A DNA stretch of 64,000 nucleotides, taken from the NCBI RefSeq assembly GCF_964275005.1, contig NC_092686.1:45630333-45694332 (forward strand). Reading direction: 5' to 3'. The notes under the pieces were generated by a model. That model was not told the DNA's origin, did not search any database, and saw only the letters and a program-made list of their open reading frames with translations. The DNA is from Diadema setosum (taxonomy: Eukaryota; Echinodermata; Echinoidea; Diadematoida; Diadematidae). The translations under genes and the position numbers were made by a program. Positions 47,501-55,905 of the stretch are shown here, piece by piece; the first letter of the stretch is position 1, and each line of letters opens with the position of its first letter.

Positions 47501-50127
47501 TTCATAGTGCTCACTTTACACCATTGCCGTAAGACAGCCGTGTATGTATAACAATATATCCCCTTACTCCTCGCATCGTTATCCACCTACGGTCACATAG
47601 CAAACACATGATTATTTTATCCATTCATGTGCACATAAACAAACGCCTCAGCTTTGGGAAAATTACAAAAGTCAATACTACAAAATCCAATACGAGTGTC
47701 TTACTAATAATAAAATTATAAACTGTGGCAACACTCACGGATATATTGAAGCTCATTCGTGCTGGTCCGGGGGTGCACAGTGGGAAGCCTTCTGAAGAGT
47801 CTAGCCTGCCAGCCTGAATTGCTTGCCAGTGGGAAGTCCTCGGCGCCTCTCTCGGTCTCTCTCTCTCTCTCTCTCATGCACAGCTCTGCCCGTCCACACG
47901 GAAGAGTGCTACTAGCTCCACCACTCCTCTCAAATGATATACTGTAGACTGCCCAGATTTAGTGTTTGGACATTCCACAACACCTCGGTCAGCTTACCAC
48001 ACCCAAAACTCATCCAATCCCCAGACCAAATTCCCCCATATCCTAGCAACCCAATAACATTTAATTCAATCCCATAGCATTTTACCTCTCACCTCCTGCT
48101 TCCCCGGTGCAAGTCATTCCAGCCTGCTCGGCACAGGTGTGCCGCTCGCACAAACAAAATGCCAATCCCGTGTAGTCAGAGCACGAGTGACATTCTTGCA
48201 GCATTTTGGTGACACTTGAGGTATTATGGTAGCGATTCTTGGTAGCCTTTCATGCATGATTTACTAATCACAACATCAACATACTAACTAATCTGCAAAC
48301 TTGGAATTTTTGAAGAATGATGGCCTAATAAACTTCTTCTGCATCTAGACGTCTGCGCTCCCATGCTACTGCCCATCTTCAACTGTTACCCGGACCTCGC
48401 ACTAAGACACGCTACGGAGATCGCTCATTCGCAGTTATTGTACCCAAGCTTTGGAACAATTTACCCATTCATATACGACAAGCCCCATCAGTAGAATCAT
48501 TTAAGGCACTACTTAAAACTTAACTTTTCCCATAATGATTCGTTCCCTAAGTTAATGTGTTGAGTGTAATTCAATTATTGTATGTGTTTAATTACTGGTA
48601 CACATTTGATTTATGTCATGTTATTCTTACTTATGTTTTGACCCGTCTGTTTTCCCTCATTTTTCATCTTTCCTTTCGTCTCTTCCCTGTGCGCTTAGAA
48701 ACATTGTATTAAGCGCATTACAAATGTAATGTATTATTATTATTATTATTATTATTTGGTTGATTCTTTAAAATGCAAAGTTTCCCCAGCAGTCTCATTC
48801 ATTACGTGCTAACAATATCACTGATCTGTAAATTTGTAGAGGAATTCATTGGTAATTCCTTACAGCAAAAAAATCTCTACAGCCCAATTGCAACTGAAGT
48901 TTTGTATATCATTCCCGCCACACAGGCCCAACTCGAGTTGTAGGAAATAAGAAAGGTCTGTTGACCCGTCAGCGCCAACCTAAAGGAGAAGCCCACAGAC
49001 TCAGGGATAGATACCTTCAACTTATCAAATCCTTGGGCTGTTAGTAGGAGGTATGATTCATGTATGATTACAAATGCTTTCACTTCTTGAAGTCATGGTA
49101 TTAATGTCAGCCCTAGAAGAAGGAGGACTGGAAGGAATGCAGACAATGAACCATAAAGTAAATCAAAAGTTCAGTTCATTTCATTCTTAATTTTGCTCCA
49201 TCGCAACATAATCAATAACATATATGCGCAGTGTATGAGAAAGTAAAGAATTTCAGTAGAGGAACAGGGATTGGTACAGTTAAAGAAAATGAAATTGAGA
49301 CATGGCATTAAAATCAATTACTGGTACATTGACTCTATGGTTTTCTCCTCTATTTTATATATATTTTTTTAAATTTCATTACTTGCACTGCATAACTTCT
49401 GTTTAACAAAATGACCATATGCCATGGTAAGACATACAAGTGTACTAACACCTGACATTTAACTGTTTGGTGGTTGGCTGGGTTTGACTACCCTTTCTTG
49501 TGTGTCTTAAGTTCCAAACCCCCTGCACTCCTCCATTTGTTTGTTTGTGTGGTTCTGGTGGCATGTAAAACACCTGTAGTTCTACTGTGTATTGCTGTAA
49601 TCCAGCTTCCACATTACACAATTGAAATGTGCTGACCTTGCCAGCTTTGTCAACTTAAAGTATGCGTGCTAACAGCCTCCGTCTTAAAGGCTATAACATA
49701 TGACTGTCTAATGCCTCTTGATATAATGTTTATCTGGTAAACATGCAGTATTAGATTGTGGTAAATCAGAGTGGAGTTACACACTCCAGGAGCTGGCTTT
49801 CATGCTCAACTAACCTGCATTTAGAGTGCAAAGCAATATGCCCCAAAGAGTTGTTTTAATGATATCGAAATCTTGTTGGTGGGGAGTTCGTAGAGGCCAT
49901 AACTTCCATCGTAAGTTTGTTTGATATGAAGTCAAGTAGAATCACACTAAGTGAAGTATAATTATATTCTCATTCCCTTCCCACTCACCCTCTCCTCACA
50001 TTTTCTAGGTCCAAAGCGTTGTGCTGGAAACAAGAAGGGACTCTTCAGCCGACAGAGACAACCCAAGATGGCAGCCCATCAACTGCGTGAAAGATATTCT
50101 GCACTCATTAAGACTCTAGGCTGTTGA
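32413..50127 (+). CDS. GUSB: Beta-glucuronidase, complete gene (12 exons, two candidate last exons)
   Basis: Lysosomal glycoside hydrolase family 2 enzyme that removes terminal beta-D-glucuronate from glycosaminoglycans; it works as a homotetramer in vertebrates (family knowledge). The spliced product is 634 residues, against 651 in human. An N-terminal hydrophobic signal ([20 protein letters not shown]) is followed by the sugar-binding fold ([29 protein letters not shown]), the immunoglobulin-like domain (exons 4-6), then the TIM barrel. The acid/base is Glu449 in WSVANEP (exon 8), the nucleophile Glu539 in QTEYGA (exon 10), with LNSYFSW and the terminal NKKG also conserved. All exons join in frame at GT/AG sites, and the exon count matches human GUSB. 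The human SEYGAE reads TEYGAG here. Intron 11 is 5.9 kb and packed with LINE fragments. Two tandem last exons (48926-49044 and 50009-50127) both complete the protein. Confidence 0.96.
33505..33687 (+). CDS. GUSB: GUSB exon 2
   Basis: Residues 75-135. Acceptor CTTCCTGTAG, donor GTG|GTAAGC. Encodes [13 protein letters not shown] and [11 protein letters not shown], ending HYNAIV exactly where human exon 2 ends (SYAIV). Confidence 0.95.
34205..34380 (+). CDS. GUSB: GUSB exon 3
   Basis: Starts WVNS after GATGCAG, encodes [15 protein letters not shown] and [14 protein letters not shown], and ends with two bases of a split codon at AT|GTAAGT. Confidence 0.95.
35096..35238 (+). CDS. GUSB: GUSB exon 4
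   Basis: Acceptor CACCTTCAG. Completes the split Met codon, then [20 protein letters not shown] and [11 protein letters not shown]. One base of the next codon remains at donor AAAG|GTATAG. Confidence 0.93.
35640..35855. mobile_element. Right-half fragment of the TTAA-type MITE in GUSB intron 4
   Basis: Words AATTCTCTTTATATTTTGTT, GTGACATCACAAACTAT and GATTTTCCTCAAACTTTC match the right half of the 54.5-kb element. It ends about 57 bp before exon 5. Confidence 0.75.
35913..36106 (+). CDS. GUSB: GUSB exon 5
   Basis: Acceptor TTTTCATAG. Reads [17 protein letters not shown] then [19 protein letters not shown] to donor AAG|GTACGG, the human GLVNYQ to PAYLYSLE segment. Confidence 0.95.
36829..36969 (+). 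CDS. GUSB: GUSB exon 6
   Basis: Acceptor TTTTTACAG, donor GAT|GTAAGA. Encodes [19 protein letters not shown] and [13 protein letters not shown], the entry to the TIM barrel. Confidence 0.96.
37046..38005. repeat. AGGTCA-rich repeat element in GUSB intron 6
   Basis: About 960 bp bounded by TATGCCTCCGC and its complement GCGGAGGCATA. It contains several diverged blocks of the form ATATCTCAAGAACC or similar, followed by GGTCAAAGGTCA words (about 37214, 37375-37408, 37530-37556, 37675). Some form AGGTCAAAGGTCA-type direct repeats with 1-bp spacing. No protein is supported. Such GGTCAAAGGTCA-bearing repeats are common in marine invertebrate genomes (recollection, not checked). Confidence 0.6.
38364..38539 (+). 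CDS. GUSB: GUSB exon 7
   Basis: Acceptor ACATAAAACAG. Encodes [38 protein letters not shown] and [13 protein letters not shown]. Ends with two bases of a Leu codon at TT|GTAAGT. Confidence 0.96.
38725..39150 (+). mobile_element. LINE 3' fragment in GUSB intron 7
   Basis: A short frame reads [20 protein letters not shown], then S-L-S-S-F-K-C-K-Y, then stop: the WNxLP...SFK ending typical of CR1/Jockey-type ORF2 C-termini. The 3' UTR ends near AATAAATAAAATTGAGTGG with (GGAATTGAATTGAA)-like tail repeats. Confidence 0.72.
39503..39652 (+). CDS. GUSB: GUSB exon 8 (catalytic acid/base)
   Basis: Acceptor CTTCTACCAG. Encodes [38 protein letters not shown] with the acid/base Glu449, then ends within Glu at GA|GTGAGT. 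Confidence 0.96.
40263..40350 (+). CDS. GUSB: GUSB exon 9
   Basis: Acceptor TTTTCCTTGAAG. Reads [19 protein letters not shown] then [10 protein letters not shown] to donor GCT|GTGAGT, matching human MVIAHTKSLDPSRPVTFVS. The acceptor was chosen because it restores both frame and length. Confidence 0.9.
41488..41664 (+). CDS. GUSB: GUSB exon 10 (catalytic nucleophile)
   Basis: Acceptor CCACTACCAG, donor CAG|GTAGAC. Encodes [25 protein letters not shown] and [18 protein letters not shown] with nucleophile Glu539. Confidence 0.96.
42061..42584. mobile_element. Foldback element in GUSB intron 10
   Basis: About 520 bp with two arms of roughly 200 bp that are inverted copies. Shared words are GTGACAGGGCTGTACC, GATGGTGCACAACAAC, TATGTTATCAATATTGACAT and ACTTACCGAAAACG. 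The centre holds a second perfect hairpin, GGAGCTGCACT/AGTGCAGCTCC at about 42275-42299. No target duplication is evident and no coding frame is present. It may be a large MITE; the CAGGGCTG end is hAT-like but unproven. Confidence 0.8.
42660..42760. repeat. Degenerate CCCTAA-like stretch
   Basis: ACCCTAACCCTAATCCTAATC and scattered ACCCTA words in GUSB intron 10 resemble interstitial telomeric TTAGGG repeat on the complement strand. Confidence 0.5.
42852..42987 (+). CDS. GUSB: GUSB exon 11
   Basis: Acceptor TTTGACCCCAG. Encodes [19 protein letters not shown] and [16 protein letters not shown]. One base of the next Ser codon precedes donor AGCAGA|GTAAGA. Confidence 0.95.
43310..43440 (+). 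repeat. Three 39-bp tandem units carrying CCCTAACCCTAA
   Basis: The unit (CACTCAGTGTCAATCCCTTA then CCCTAACCCTAACTACTTC) is repeated three times nearly perfectly in GUSB intron 11. Each includes two telomere-type CCCTAA words. Confidence 0.88.
43440..44650. repeat. X-box-bearing repeat units, second locus
   Basis: Units at about 43445-43570 and 43571-43745 carry GTTGCCATGGTAAC (43531-43544) and ATTGCCATGGTAAC (43686-43699). A third unit at 44345-44480 keeps the flanking words (AAATTTGGTATGTATAA, GTTTGTACCCGACAAGG) but lost the palindrome. The right border GGGGTATTAATCACC at about 44624-44637 matches that of the 6.6-7.4 kb element. A poly-C run (44320-44343) and (CA)n (44513-44573) interrupt it. 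Confidence 0.7.
44615..44647. other. Perfect hairpin, 11-bp arms
   Basis: GCGGGAGTAGG at 44615-44625 is the exact complement of CCTACTCCCGC at 44637-44647, with an 11-nt loop. It sits exactly at the junction between the X-box repeat and the 3' end of the next LINE. Confidence 0.75.
44648..46200 (-). mobile_element. LINE with reverse-transcriptase domain in GUSB intron 11
   Basis: On the minus strand, in order: a pre-RT frame (46068-45685, [20 protein letters not shown], then [13 protein letters not shown]), an RT frame (45638-45273, [22 protein letters not shown], then [18 protein letters not shown]), and further downstream [18 protein letters not shown], the catalytic YADD box (about 45115-45060), then [12 protein letters not shown]. 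Several frame changes separate these, so the copy is inactive. The clade is not assigned. It is antisense to GUSB. Confidence 0.88.
46450..46835 (-). mobile_element. LINE ORF2 C-terminal fragment in GUSB intron 11
   Basis: The minus-strand frame from about 46820 reads [20 protein letters not shown], then [11 protein letters not shown], then [20 protein letters not shown]: the classic CR1/Rex-type post-RT C-terminus (L-W-x-L-E-x-R-R...R-x-SF). The 3' side has AATAAACTG near 46470. Confidence 0.75.
46836..48344. other. Unrecognised part of GUSB intron 11
   Basis: The segment 47080-47410 is distinctly GC-rich compared with its surroundings and open on the minus strand for 104 codons (47387-47076), rich in His, Arg and Cys, but I recognise no family. 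47855-47876 is a (CT)n run. No LTR or exon could be supported. Confidence 0.35.
48345..48757 (+). mobile_element. CR1/L2-like LINE 3' end in GUSB intron 11
   Basis: A plus-strand frame reads [55 protein letters not shown], then stop (about 48522). This is the invariant LWNxLP...S-x-ESFK-x-LLKT ending of L2/CR1 ORF2. The terminus AAGCGCATTACAAATGTAATG runs into (ATT)n at 48733-48757, the usual L2-type tail. Confidence 0.88.
48926..49044 (+). CDS. GUSB: GUSB terminal exon 12a
   Basis: Acceptor CCGCCACACAG. The first two bases complete the Ser codon begun in exon 11, then [19 protein letters not shown] and [16 protein letters not shown], stop TAG at 49042-49044. It contains the family's NKKG active-site motif and the TRQRQPK segment of human GUSB. 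Length 119 nt, identical to exon 12b. A weak ATTAAA lies near 49306. Confidence 0.92.
50009..50127 (+). CDS. GUSB: GUSB terminal exon 12b (tandem copy)
   Basis: Acceptor CACATTTTCTAG. Again two bases finish the Ser codon, then [19 protein letters not shown] and [18 protein letters not shown], stop TGA at 50125-50127. It shares 27 of 39 residues with exon 12a, the same length and phase, and an intact reading frame. NKKG and RQRQPK are kept, so selection appears to have acted on both. Splicing from exon 11 to either would give a full enzyme differing only in its last 39 residues. Confidence 0.9.
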
Positions 50128-51282
50128 TACTAACTGAAATTACGGAACCAGTATGCCTTCACTTAACATCCCATCAATGTCATACTCAAAAGATGATACC
50201 TCGCAAAGAATTAGGGGTACTCCTGACAAGAAAGTAAATTCATAGGTGAAATCAGGGAAACGATTAAAGTGTCATAAAATAGAAAGTGCAATACTAATTA
50301 CTTTTTAACTTATGTTTTGTACTGTTTTGTGGATCATAAGATGTATATCAAATGATTCAATTTCATATGATGTCTTTGGCATTTGAGAAAAGTACATGTA
50401 GTACCATTTAGTTCTTAAGTGCCCTTAGCATGTTTGTTTTGTCAAACCAACTGAAACAGGATGATAGAAACTTGAAGCATGAATTAAAGTCAGAAAATGA
50501 TATTTATGGTAACATTCTTTTCCACAAGATTGATTGGAATAGAAAGAGAGAAATGATGCAAAAACATTAGAGAAATTTGAGGCATATGCCCCCCCCCCCC
50601 ACATTTTATGAAATGTTTAATTGTTTACTCAACCATCCTGTTATGAATTATTATCAAAATGACAAAAGACAATTATGTCATTGATCGTCAGTTCAACTGT
50701 AAAGACTGTCTTACGAAATGATAGATTATCATTGCAAGTTGAGATAACAAGCTAATTCATCTCATTTTCAGTGAAAAAAAAAATTATCTCTCTCACCTCT
50801 GTTTATGCACACTAACTTCACTGATGGCTTAAACTCTAAAATATATTGAAATGGACAGAGAGATATTTTTGTTGCATATCAAATGCAGTCAATCAAAGTT
50901 GGCAGTGCTGATGAGATATATCCATATCTATATGTACAACAAGTCTTTTACAGGAATAATATTTTGATGTTCATTTTCTCAGTATTCCCGAGTTACTTTT
51001 ACATTTAAGTGAATCATTTTCAAGTGGCTGAGTTTATGACTGAAATGTTTTTGTTTACTTAGTATGCCAGAAGAAGCACATGCCAATATCATATTGAGGA
51101 TTATTATTTTCGGTGATTCCTGTAAGTTTTGGCAAAAGAAACAGGCATTGTTGATGAAAATTCATAATGAAATATCATGATTGGAGTTGTTTAGTAAATT
51201 TGTACATCATGTCAACATGTCACCTGTGAGATTCTCAAATCTTCACAGACCAGGTACATGATGCACAAGGTTGTGCAGGGCA
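50128..51282. other. GUSB 3' flank, possible 3' UTR
   Basis: Sequence after exon 12b; ATTAAA at about 50483 is a possible poly-A signal. The next AATAAA is at 51518-51523. Nothing else recognised. Confidence 0.35.
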
Positions 51283-51287
51283 ATGTG

Positions 51288-51446
51288 CAGGGGCGGATCC
51301 AGGGATTCCGTAAAGAGGGGCACCTTTACAAAATTAAAGGGGGAGGCACATGCATCCCCCATTTTGTCCTTTTATTTCTTTTGTTTTTTTTTAAAAAAAA
51401 TAAAGGGGGGCGCGCGCTCGGTGCGCTCCCCCTGGATCCACCACTG
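51288..51446. mobile_element. Short MITE with GGCGGATCCAGGG-type ends and ATGTG repeats
   Basis: The ends CAGGGGCGGATCCAGGG and the complement of CCCTGGATCCACCACTG form the TIRs. The element is 159 bp and flanked by direct ATGTG at 51283-51287 and 51447-51451. This terminus (CAGTGGCGGATCCAGGG) is widespread among metazoan hAT-like MITEs (recollection). The apparent 5-bp duplication differs from the usual 8 bp. Confidence 0.75.
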
Positions 51447-51782
51447 ATGTGTTAACGTACTGTGGCTGACTCCTATGAGATTAGCCTGGATTAGCTCCAC
51501 AGGATATTCACCATTCAAATAAAGTTGCGTCACCTGGAAATTAGAGCCTACAGGTCAACATTCTAGATGACATTTGGGAAGTCATTTTTGTCATATCCCT
51601 TGCTTTATTATTCTTAAACATTTGTTTAATCTATTCATTGAGCTGAAGTCCTGAGGTTGAAATGAGGTTATGCAGGATCACTTCATTTGTTTTTATTTCT
51701 GAATGTATATTATCAATTATTCCTCCTCTAACTCCCCTGACTCCCTCCCATCACCATGCACAACCATGATACAAGCATTATT

Positions 51783-51809
51783 ATCATCACCATCATCATC
51801 ATCATCATT

Positions 51810-51841
<32 letters not shown>

Positions 51842-51955
51842 TATTGTCATCATCATCACCGTTATTGTTGGCACCACCATCATCATCGTCACCACCATTC
51901 TCATCATCTTCATTGCTATCATCATCAATATCACTATCATCATCACTACTATGAT
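51783..51955. repeat. (ATC)n microsatellite
   Basis: ATC/TCA trinucleotide run with interruptions. Open frames in all phases are artefacts. Confidence 0.9.
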
Positions 51956-52149
51956 TATAATTGTCAGCACTGCATATGAACATCCACATCACCGTGGTTA
52001 CATCCAGCATTGTCTGTGTCATCACCACCACCACTGCCACATCAATGCAATTATCCCCAGAAAAAAAAAAAAAAAGTGTACTAGTATCTTCATGTGTGTC
52101 TACATCTCTTGTTTATAAAGCCAGATATGTCACTTTGGTCATGCTTTGC

Positions 52150-52275
52150 CCAGTTTACTTATTTAGTATGTTCCAATAGACAACATCATTCTACCAAAAA
52201 AAAAATGTGTTTGCACAGTTTACTTATTTAGTATGTTCCAATAGATAAAATCATTTTATGAAAAAAAAAAACCTG
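52150..52275 (+). repeat. 65-bp tandem duplication
   Basis: CAGTTTACTTATTTAGTATG followed by TTCCAATAGA and an A-run appears twice in succession. Confidence 0.85.
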
Positions 52276-52391
52276 TGTTTTTCAGAGCAGAAATCATCCA
52301 CTGTCTTCAAGTCTTTGCAGTACTAACCTTGTCACTCAGATGTATATGAGATGTCATAGTGTTTATATCTCATATTCCTTGAGTTTTTGCT

Positions 52392-52665
52392 AAATAAACA
52401 GAGCCTGACCCAGAAAATGGACTTCTGATCATCGTTGTATCTTTTATCTGTGAGGCTTATGTGAGCTTTAGAACAATCACCCTTACAAAATGAATACAAT
52501 TTTATTCCATACAGAGAAACTTATAATATAAACAGAGCCTGACCCAGAAAATGGACATCTGATCATCGTTGTTTCTTTTATCTGTGAGGCTTATGTGAGA
52601 TTTAGAACAATCACCCTTACAAAATGAATATAATTTTATTCCATACAGAGAAACTTATAGAATTG
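52392..52665 (+). repeat. 138-bp tandem duplication
   Basis: Two copies (about 52392-52527 and 52528-52665) beginning TAAACAGAGCCTGACCCAG and ending GAGAAACTTATA differ at only a few bases, so the duplication is recent. Confidence 0.9.
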
Positions 52666-52902
52666 AACCAGTAATATTCAAACAGGTGAATGTAGTGAAG
52701 TAAATACATTATAAATATGATTTCATATGCACTCAAGTATGATATCCCCTCTCTCTCACTTGAAATCTCAGCACATAGCAGTTGCCTAACCATGGTGCGG
52801 GGCGCTGTAGCCAGTTACACGAACGTGTTGGGGTTGCTGGTGCGGTTAGCAGTTGCCATGAAATAGTCTGGTGGTGTCTGTATGCCAGTGTGTATATATA
52901 TA

Positions 52903-53154
52903 AAGAGTTTGTTTGCAAAAACCGATAAGTCCATATTTGTCAAATGGAGATATTTGCGATTTGCGATTAAAGGTCAAGAAAAATAGAGAGAATAATAAGA
53001 AAATTTTTGCTTCTTTTGACCATAACTTCAAAAATGTACCTTTATATGCAGTGACCAATATATCATTTAAAAGGTATTATTTTGTACTTTATGACAGACA
53101 CCGTACTTCAAAATCTTCAAAAATGGACTTATCGGTTTTTGCAAACAAACTCTT
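52903..53154. mobile_element. MITE with AAGAGTTTGTTTGCAAAAAC ends, copy A
   Basis: The 252-bp element has 30-bp inverted ends (AAGAGTTTGTTTGCAAAAAC then CGATAAGTCCAT). The inside includes ATATATCATTTAAAAGGTAT. A second copy lies at 54163-54415 in inverted orientation. Confidence 0.88.
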
Positions 53155-53202
53155 CATATATACATATATATATATCTATATATATATATAAATATATAAT
53201 TA

Positions 53203-53403
53203 TACACTGTAAAAGTGGAAATTTTCGCGGTGTTAAAATTTTCGCGCAACCAGAAGCTAGCGCGAAAATAAAAGCACGCGAATATTTTTGCGTGCCATAT
53301 GTTCACGTAGTTGATGTCTTGATTCCGGGGAAATAAAACATGCGAAACTTGACCCGGCCAATGGCGAAAAATTAGTCATGCAAAAATATCCACTTTTATA
53401 GTA
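53203..53403. mobile_element. MITE with CTGTAAAAGTGGA ends and TTTTCGCG words
   Basis: The ends ACACTGTAAAAGTGGAAATT and the complement of AATATCCACTTTTATAGT are imperfect inverted repeats. The interior has several TTTTCGCG/CGCGAAAA words, a hallmark of a MITE type common in invertebrate deuterostomes. Confidence 0.72.
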
Positions 53404-53415
53404 TGTATGTACCAA

Positions 53416-53417
<2 letters not shown>

Positions 53418-53460
<43 letters not shown>
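53418..53460. repeat. (TA)n run
   Basis: Pure TA dinucleotides. Confidence 0.9.
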
Positions 53461-53461
<1 letters not shown>

Positions 53462-53633
53462 TCCTAGATGGGTCATTTGGAAGACATTTCCATTTGTTTT
53501 ATATGCAAATTCATTATATACATGTTCAATGGCAGTTTACGCAATGGAGACACGAAAATTGTCTCCTTAATGACCAGTTGTCTCCCTAATGAAGGCACTT
53601 CCCCCCAATATGTATCCCTAAGGTGCCAACTAG

Positions 53634-53825
<192 letters not shown>

Positions 53826-54162
53826 TTTTTATAAATGTAAAGATATGAATATTATACATGTATATTTGCAAAAGCACAGCAGTTCATTTCCACAGCTTGC
53901 CCAGACATTTGTTGTTTTACTTGAAATTATCCATCTAATTTATTGTTTACTTTTTCTCATTATACTGATGTAATAACAGTGAATTACAAAATTCACTACA
54001 ATAGTATGCTAGAAATATGAGAACCAGTGTTTTTAACAACGTCATGTATTGTTTTCAGGTTTTGAATTATTTATTCAGTAGTATCATCGCTGAACGTTGA
54101 TTGATCAGTAAAACATATTTTGTCAAATAGTTTTAAGATTAATGATATGGAACAAATATATG

Positions 54163-54415
54163 AAGAGTTTGTTCGCAAAAACCGATAAGTCCATTTTTGA
54201 AGATTTTGAAGTACGGTCCCTGTCTGTCATAAAGTACAAACTACAGTAATACCTTTTAAATGATATATTGGTCACTACATATAAAGGTACATTTTTGAAG
54301 TTATGGTCTAAAGAAGCAAAAAATTTCTTATTATTCTCTTTATTTTTCTTGACCTTTAATCGCAAATATCTCTATTTGGCAAATATGGACTTATCGGTTT
54401 TTGCAAACAAACTCT
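54163..54415. mobile_element. MITE with AAGAGTTTG ends, copy B (inverted)
   Basis: Reverse complement of copy A over its full length with about 5% visible difference. Confidence 0.88.
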
Positions 54416-54541
54416 ATTATGTATAGCAATAATTTAACTGAGTATCTTTCTTTTTTTTTTACACAAAAAGGACTAGCTCTGTCATTTTGTTTTCACAAGT
54501 TTAGCAGATATAAAGGTGGAGATGCATGGGGGCAAAGTTAA

Positions 54542-55104
54542 AGGACAAGTCCGCCTTCATATACATAAGGATTGAGAGAATGCAGCAATATTAGTAGAAC
54601 ACATCAGTGAAAGTTTGAGGAAAATTGGACAATCCGTTCAAAAGTTATGAATTTTTAAAATAACTGTGCAGTCACTGCTGGATAAGAAGACTACTACAGT
54701 GTATGATGTCACATGCGTACAACAATATAAGGAAAATAAAAAGAGAATTTCACAAAACTTTACTTTTTGAATAAAGTGCAAATTTCTTCAACTTGTTCCT
54801 GACATATGTTAAGGGTAATATATTATTCCCCCTGCCTTCTGAAAGAGAGAAGTCGAGTGTTCTTTTGTTATGCGAGAAAAAGGGAAATAATTATGTTGAA
54901 TTTTCTTTATTCTTTCTTTATAGCATTGTACACATGTGACATCGCAAGCTATAGTAGTCTTTTCATCCAGCCGTGACTGAGCAGAAACTTCAAAAATTCA
55001 TAACTTTTGAACGGATTGTCTGATTTTTCTCACTTTCACTCATGTGTTCTACTAATATTGCTGCATTCACTCAACCCACATGTCTATGAAGGTGAACTTG
55101 TCCT
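54542..55104. mobile_element. Intact TTAA-flanked MITE (reference copy)
   Basis: The ends AGGACAAGTCCGCCTTCAT and the complement of ATGAAGGTGAACTTGTCCT are bordered by TTAA at 54538-54541 and 55105-55108. Each half carries an inner inverted block (GTGAAAGTTTGAGGAAAATT and its counterpart). About 563 bp, no coding capacity, Kolobok-like by target and purine start. It is the uninterrupted reference for the copies at 13.9/21.2, 30.6, 31.3 and 35.6 kb. Confidence 0.88.
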
Positions 55105-55109
55105 TTAAA

Positions 55110-55598
55110 GACAGACAAGATGGAGGGAAAAAAAGGAAAACCTGTGGACCGTTTAGTATGGTCGAGCCACATCTGTAAGGTATTATGAATAAAGGGCAAA
55201 AACATTCGACATACTGTCAAACAAACAAACAAACAAACAAACAAAAAAGGTCAGAGAAGTGTATCGTGTCCTGCTTGTCGCAGAGGGCGCTATAAGAAAC
55301 ATTCTTTGGTTTGTAAACCCGATGGCGTCCGTATCTTGGCAATTGTGAGGACTCCTGCTTTGCTGAATGTCAACTTGACGGGGTGGAGACACAGTGATAT
55401 GCGACTTTTTGATCCAGTCAATCATTTAAACAGGTGAATAAAGGTATGAAAATAGCTTTCTCGTCTTCCGTCTTTCAGTTGGAAGACCAAAATGTCAGTG
55501 TGTACCGGACTGACCGTTCGCAGTCTTTACGCAGAATACAATAGTCCCACATATTAGAATTGTTGATGCTGAAGAAAAACAGTTAATTTTAATGGATG
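55110..55598. other. Spacer, nothing recognised
   Basis: Contains a (CAAA)n run at about 55211-55243; no gene. Confidence 0.4.
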
Positions 55599-55905
55599 TC
55601 TTACTGAACTTACTGAACTTACTGAAGGGCCGCATCCGTCTTGGTAGTGTACCAATGTAGTGCGGCTAGGGTGAGGAGGGCTATTCGCCCTTAGTAACCC
55701 ATTGATAGTCTTAATTCTGTTTTGAAGCTGTTTATTGATGTTGCGTGAACTGCTGCTGGGGGGAGATTGTTCCTGTCTTGAATTATCCTTTGAATGAACG
55801 TGTATTTCCTGGCGTCAACTCTCATGTGTTGCTTCTGGATTTTGAGTTGGTGTCCTCTTGTGCTCTGATGTGTTGCTAGTTGGAAAACGCCGGTACCGGT
55901 TTAAA
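55599..55905 (-). mobile_element. LINE 3' end (CR1/Jockey-like)
   Basis: The minus-strand frame reads LKIQKQHMRVDARKYTFIQR, IIQDRNNLPPAAVHATSINS and FKTELRLSMGY then stop, the usual C-terminal R-x-SF-x-R...N-x-LP...SFK block. The 3' tail is a short tandem repeat of CAGTAAGTT (complement of 55599-55625). Confidence 0.82.

Noticed and set aside
47760-47978. Solo LTR suggested by a TGTTG start and (CT)n interior
   Set aside because: No matching end, target duplication, poly-A signal or second copy was seen.
51717-52118. Long Asp-, Ile- and Ser-rich frames
   Set aside because: Translations of the (ATC)n microsatellite.
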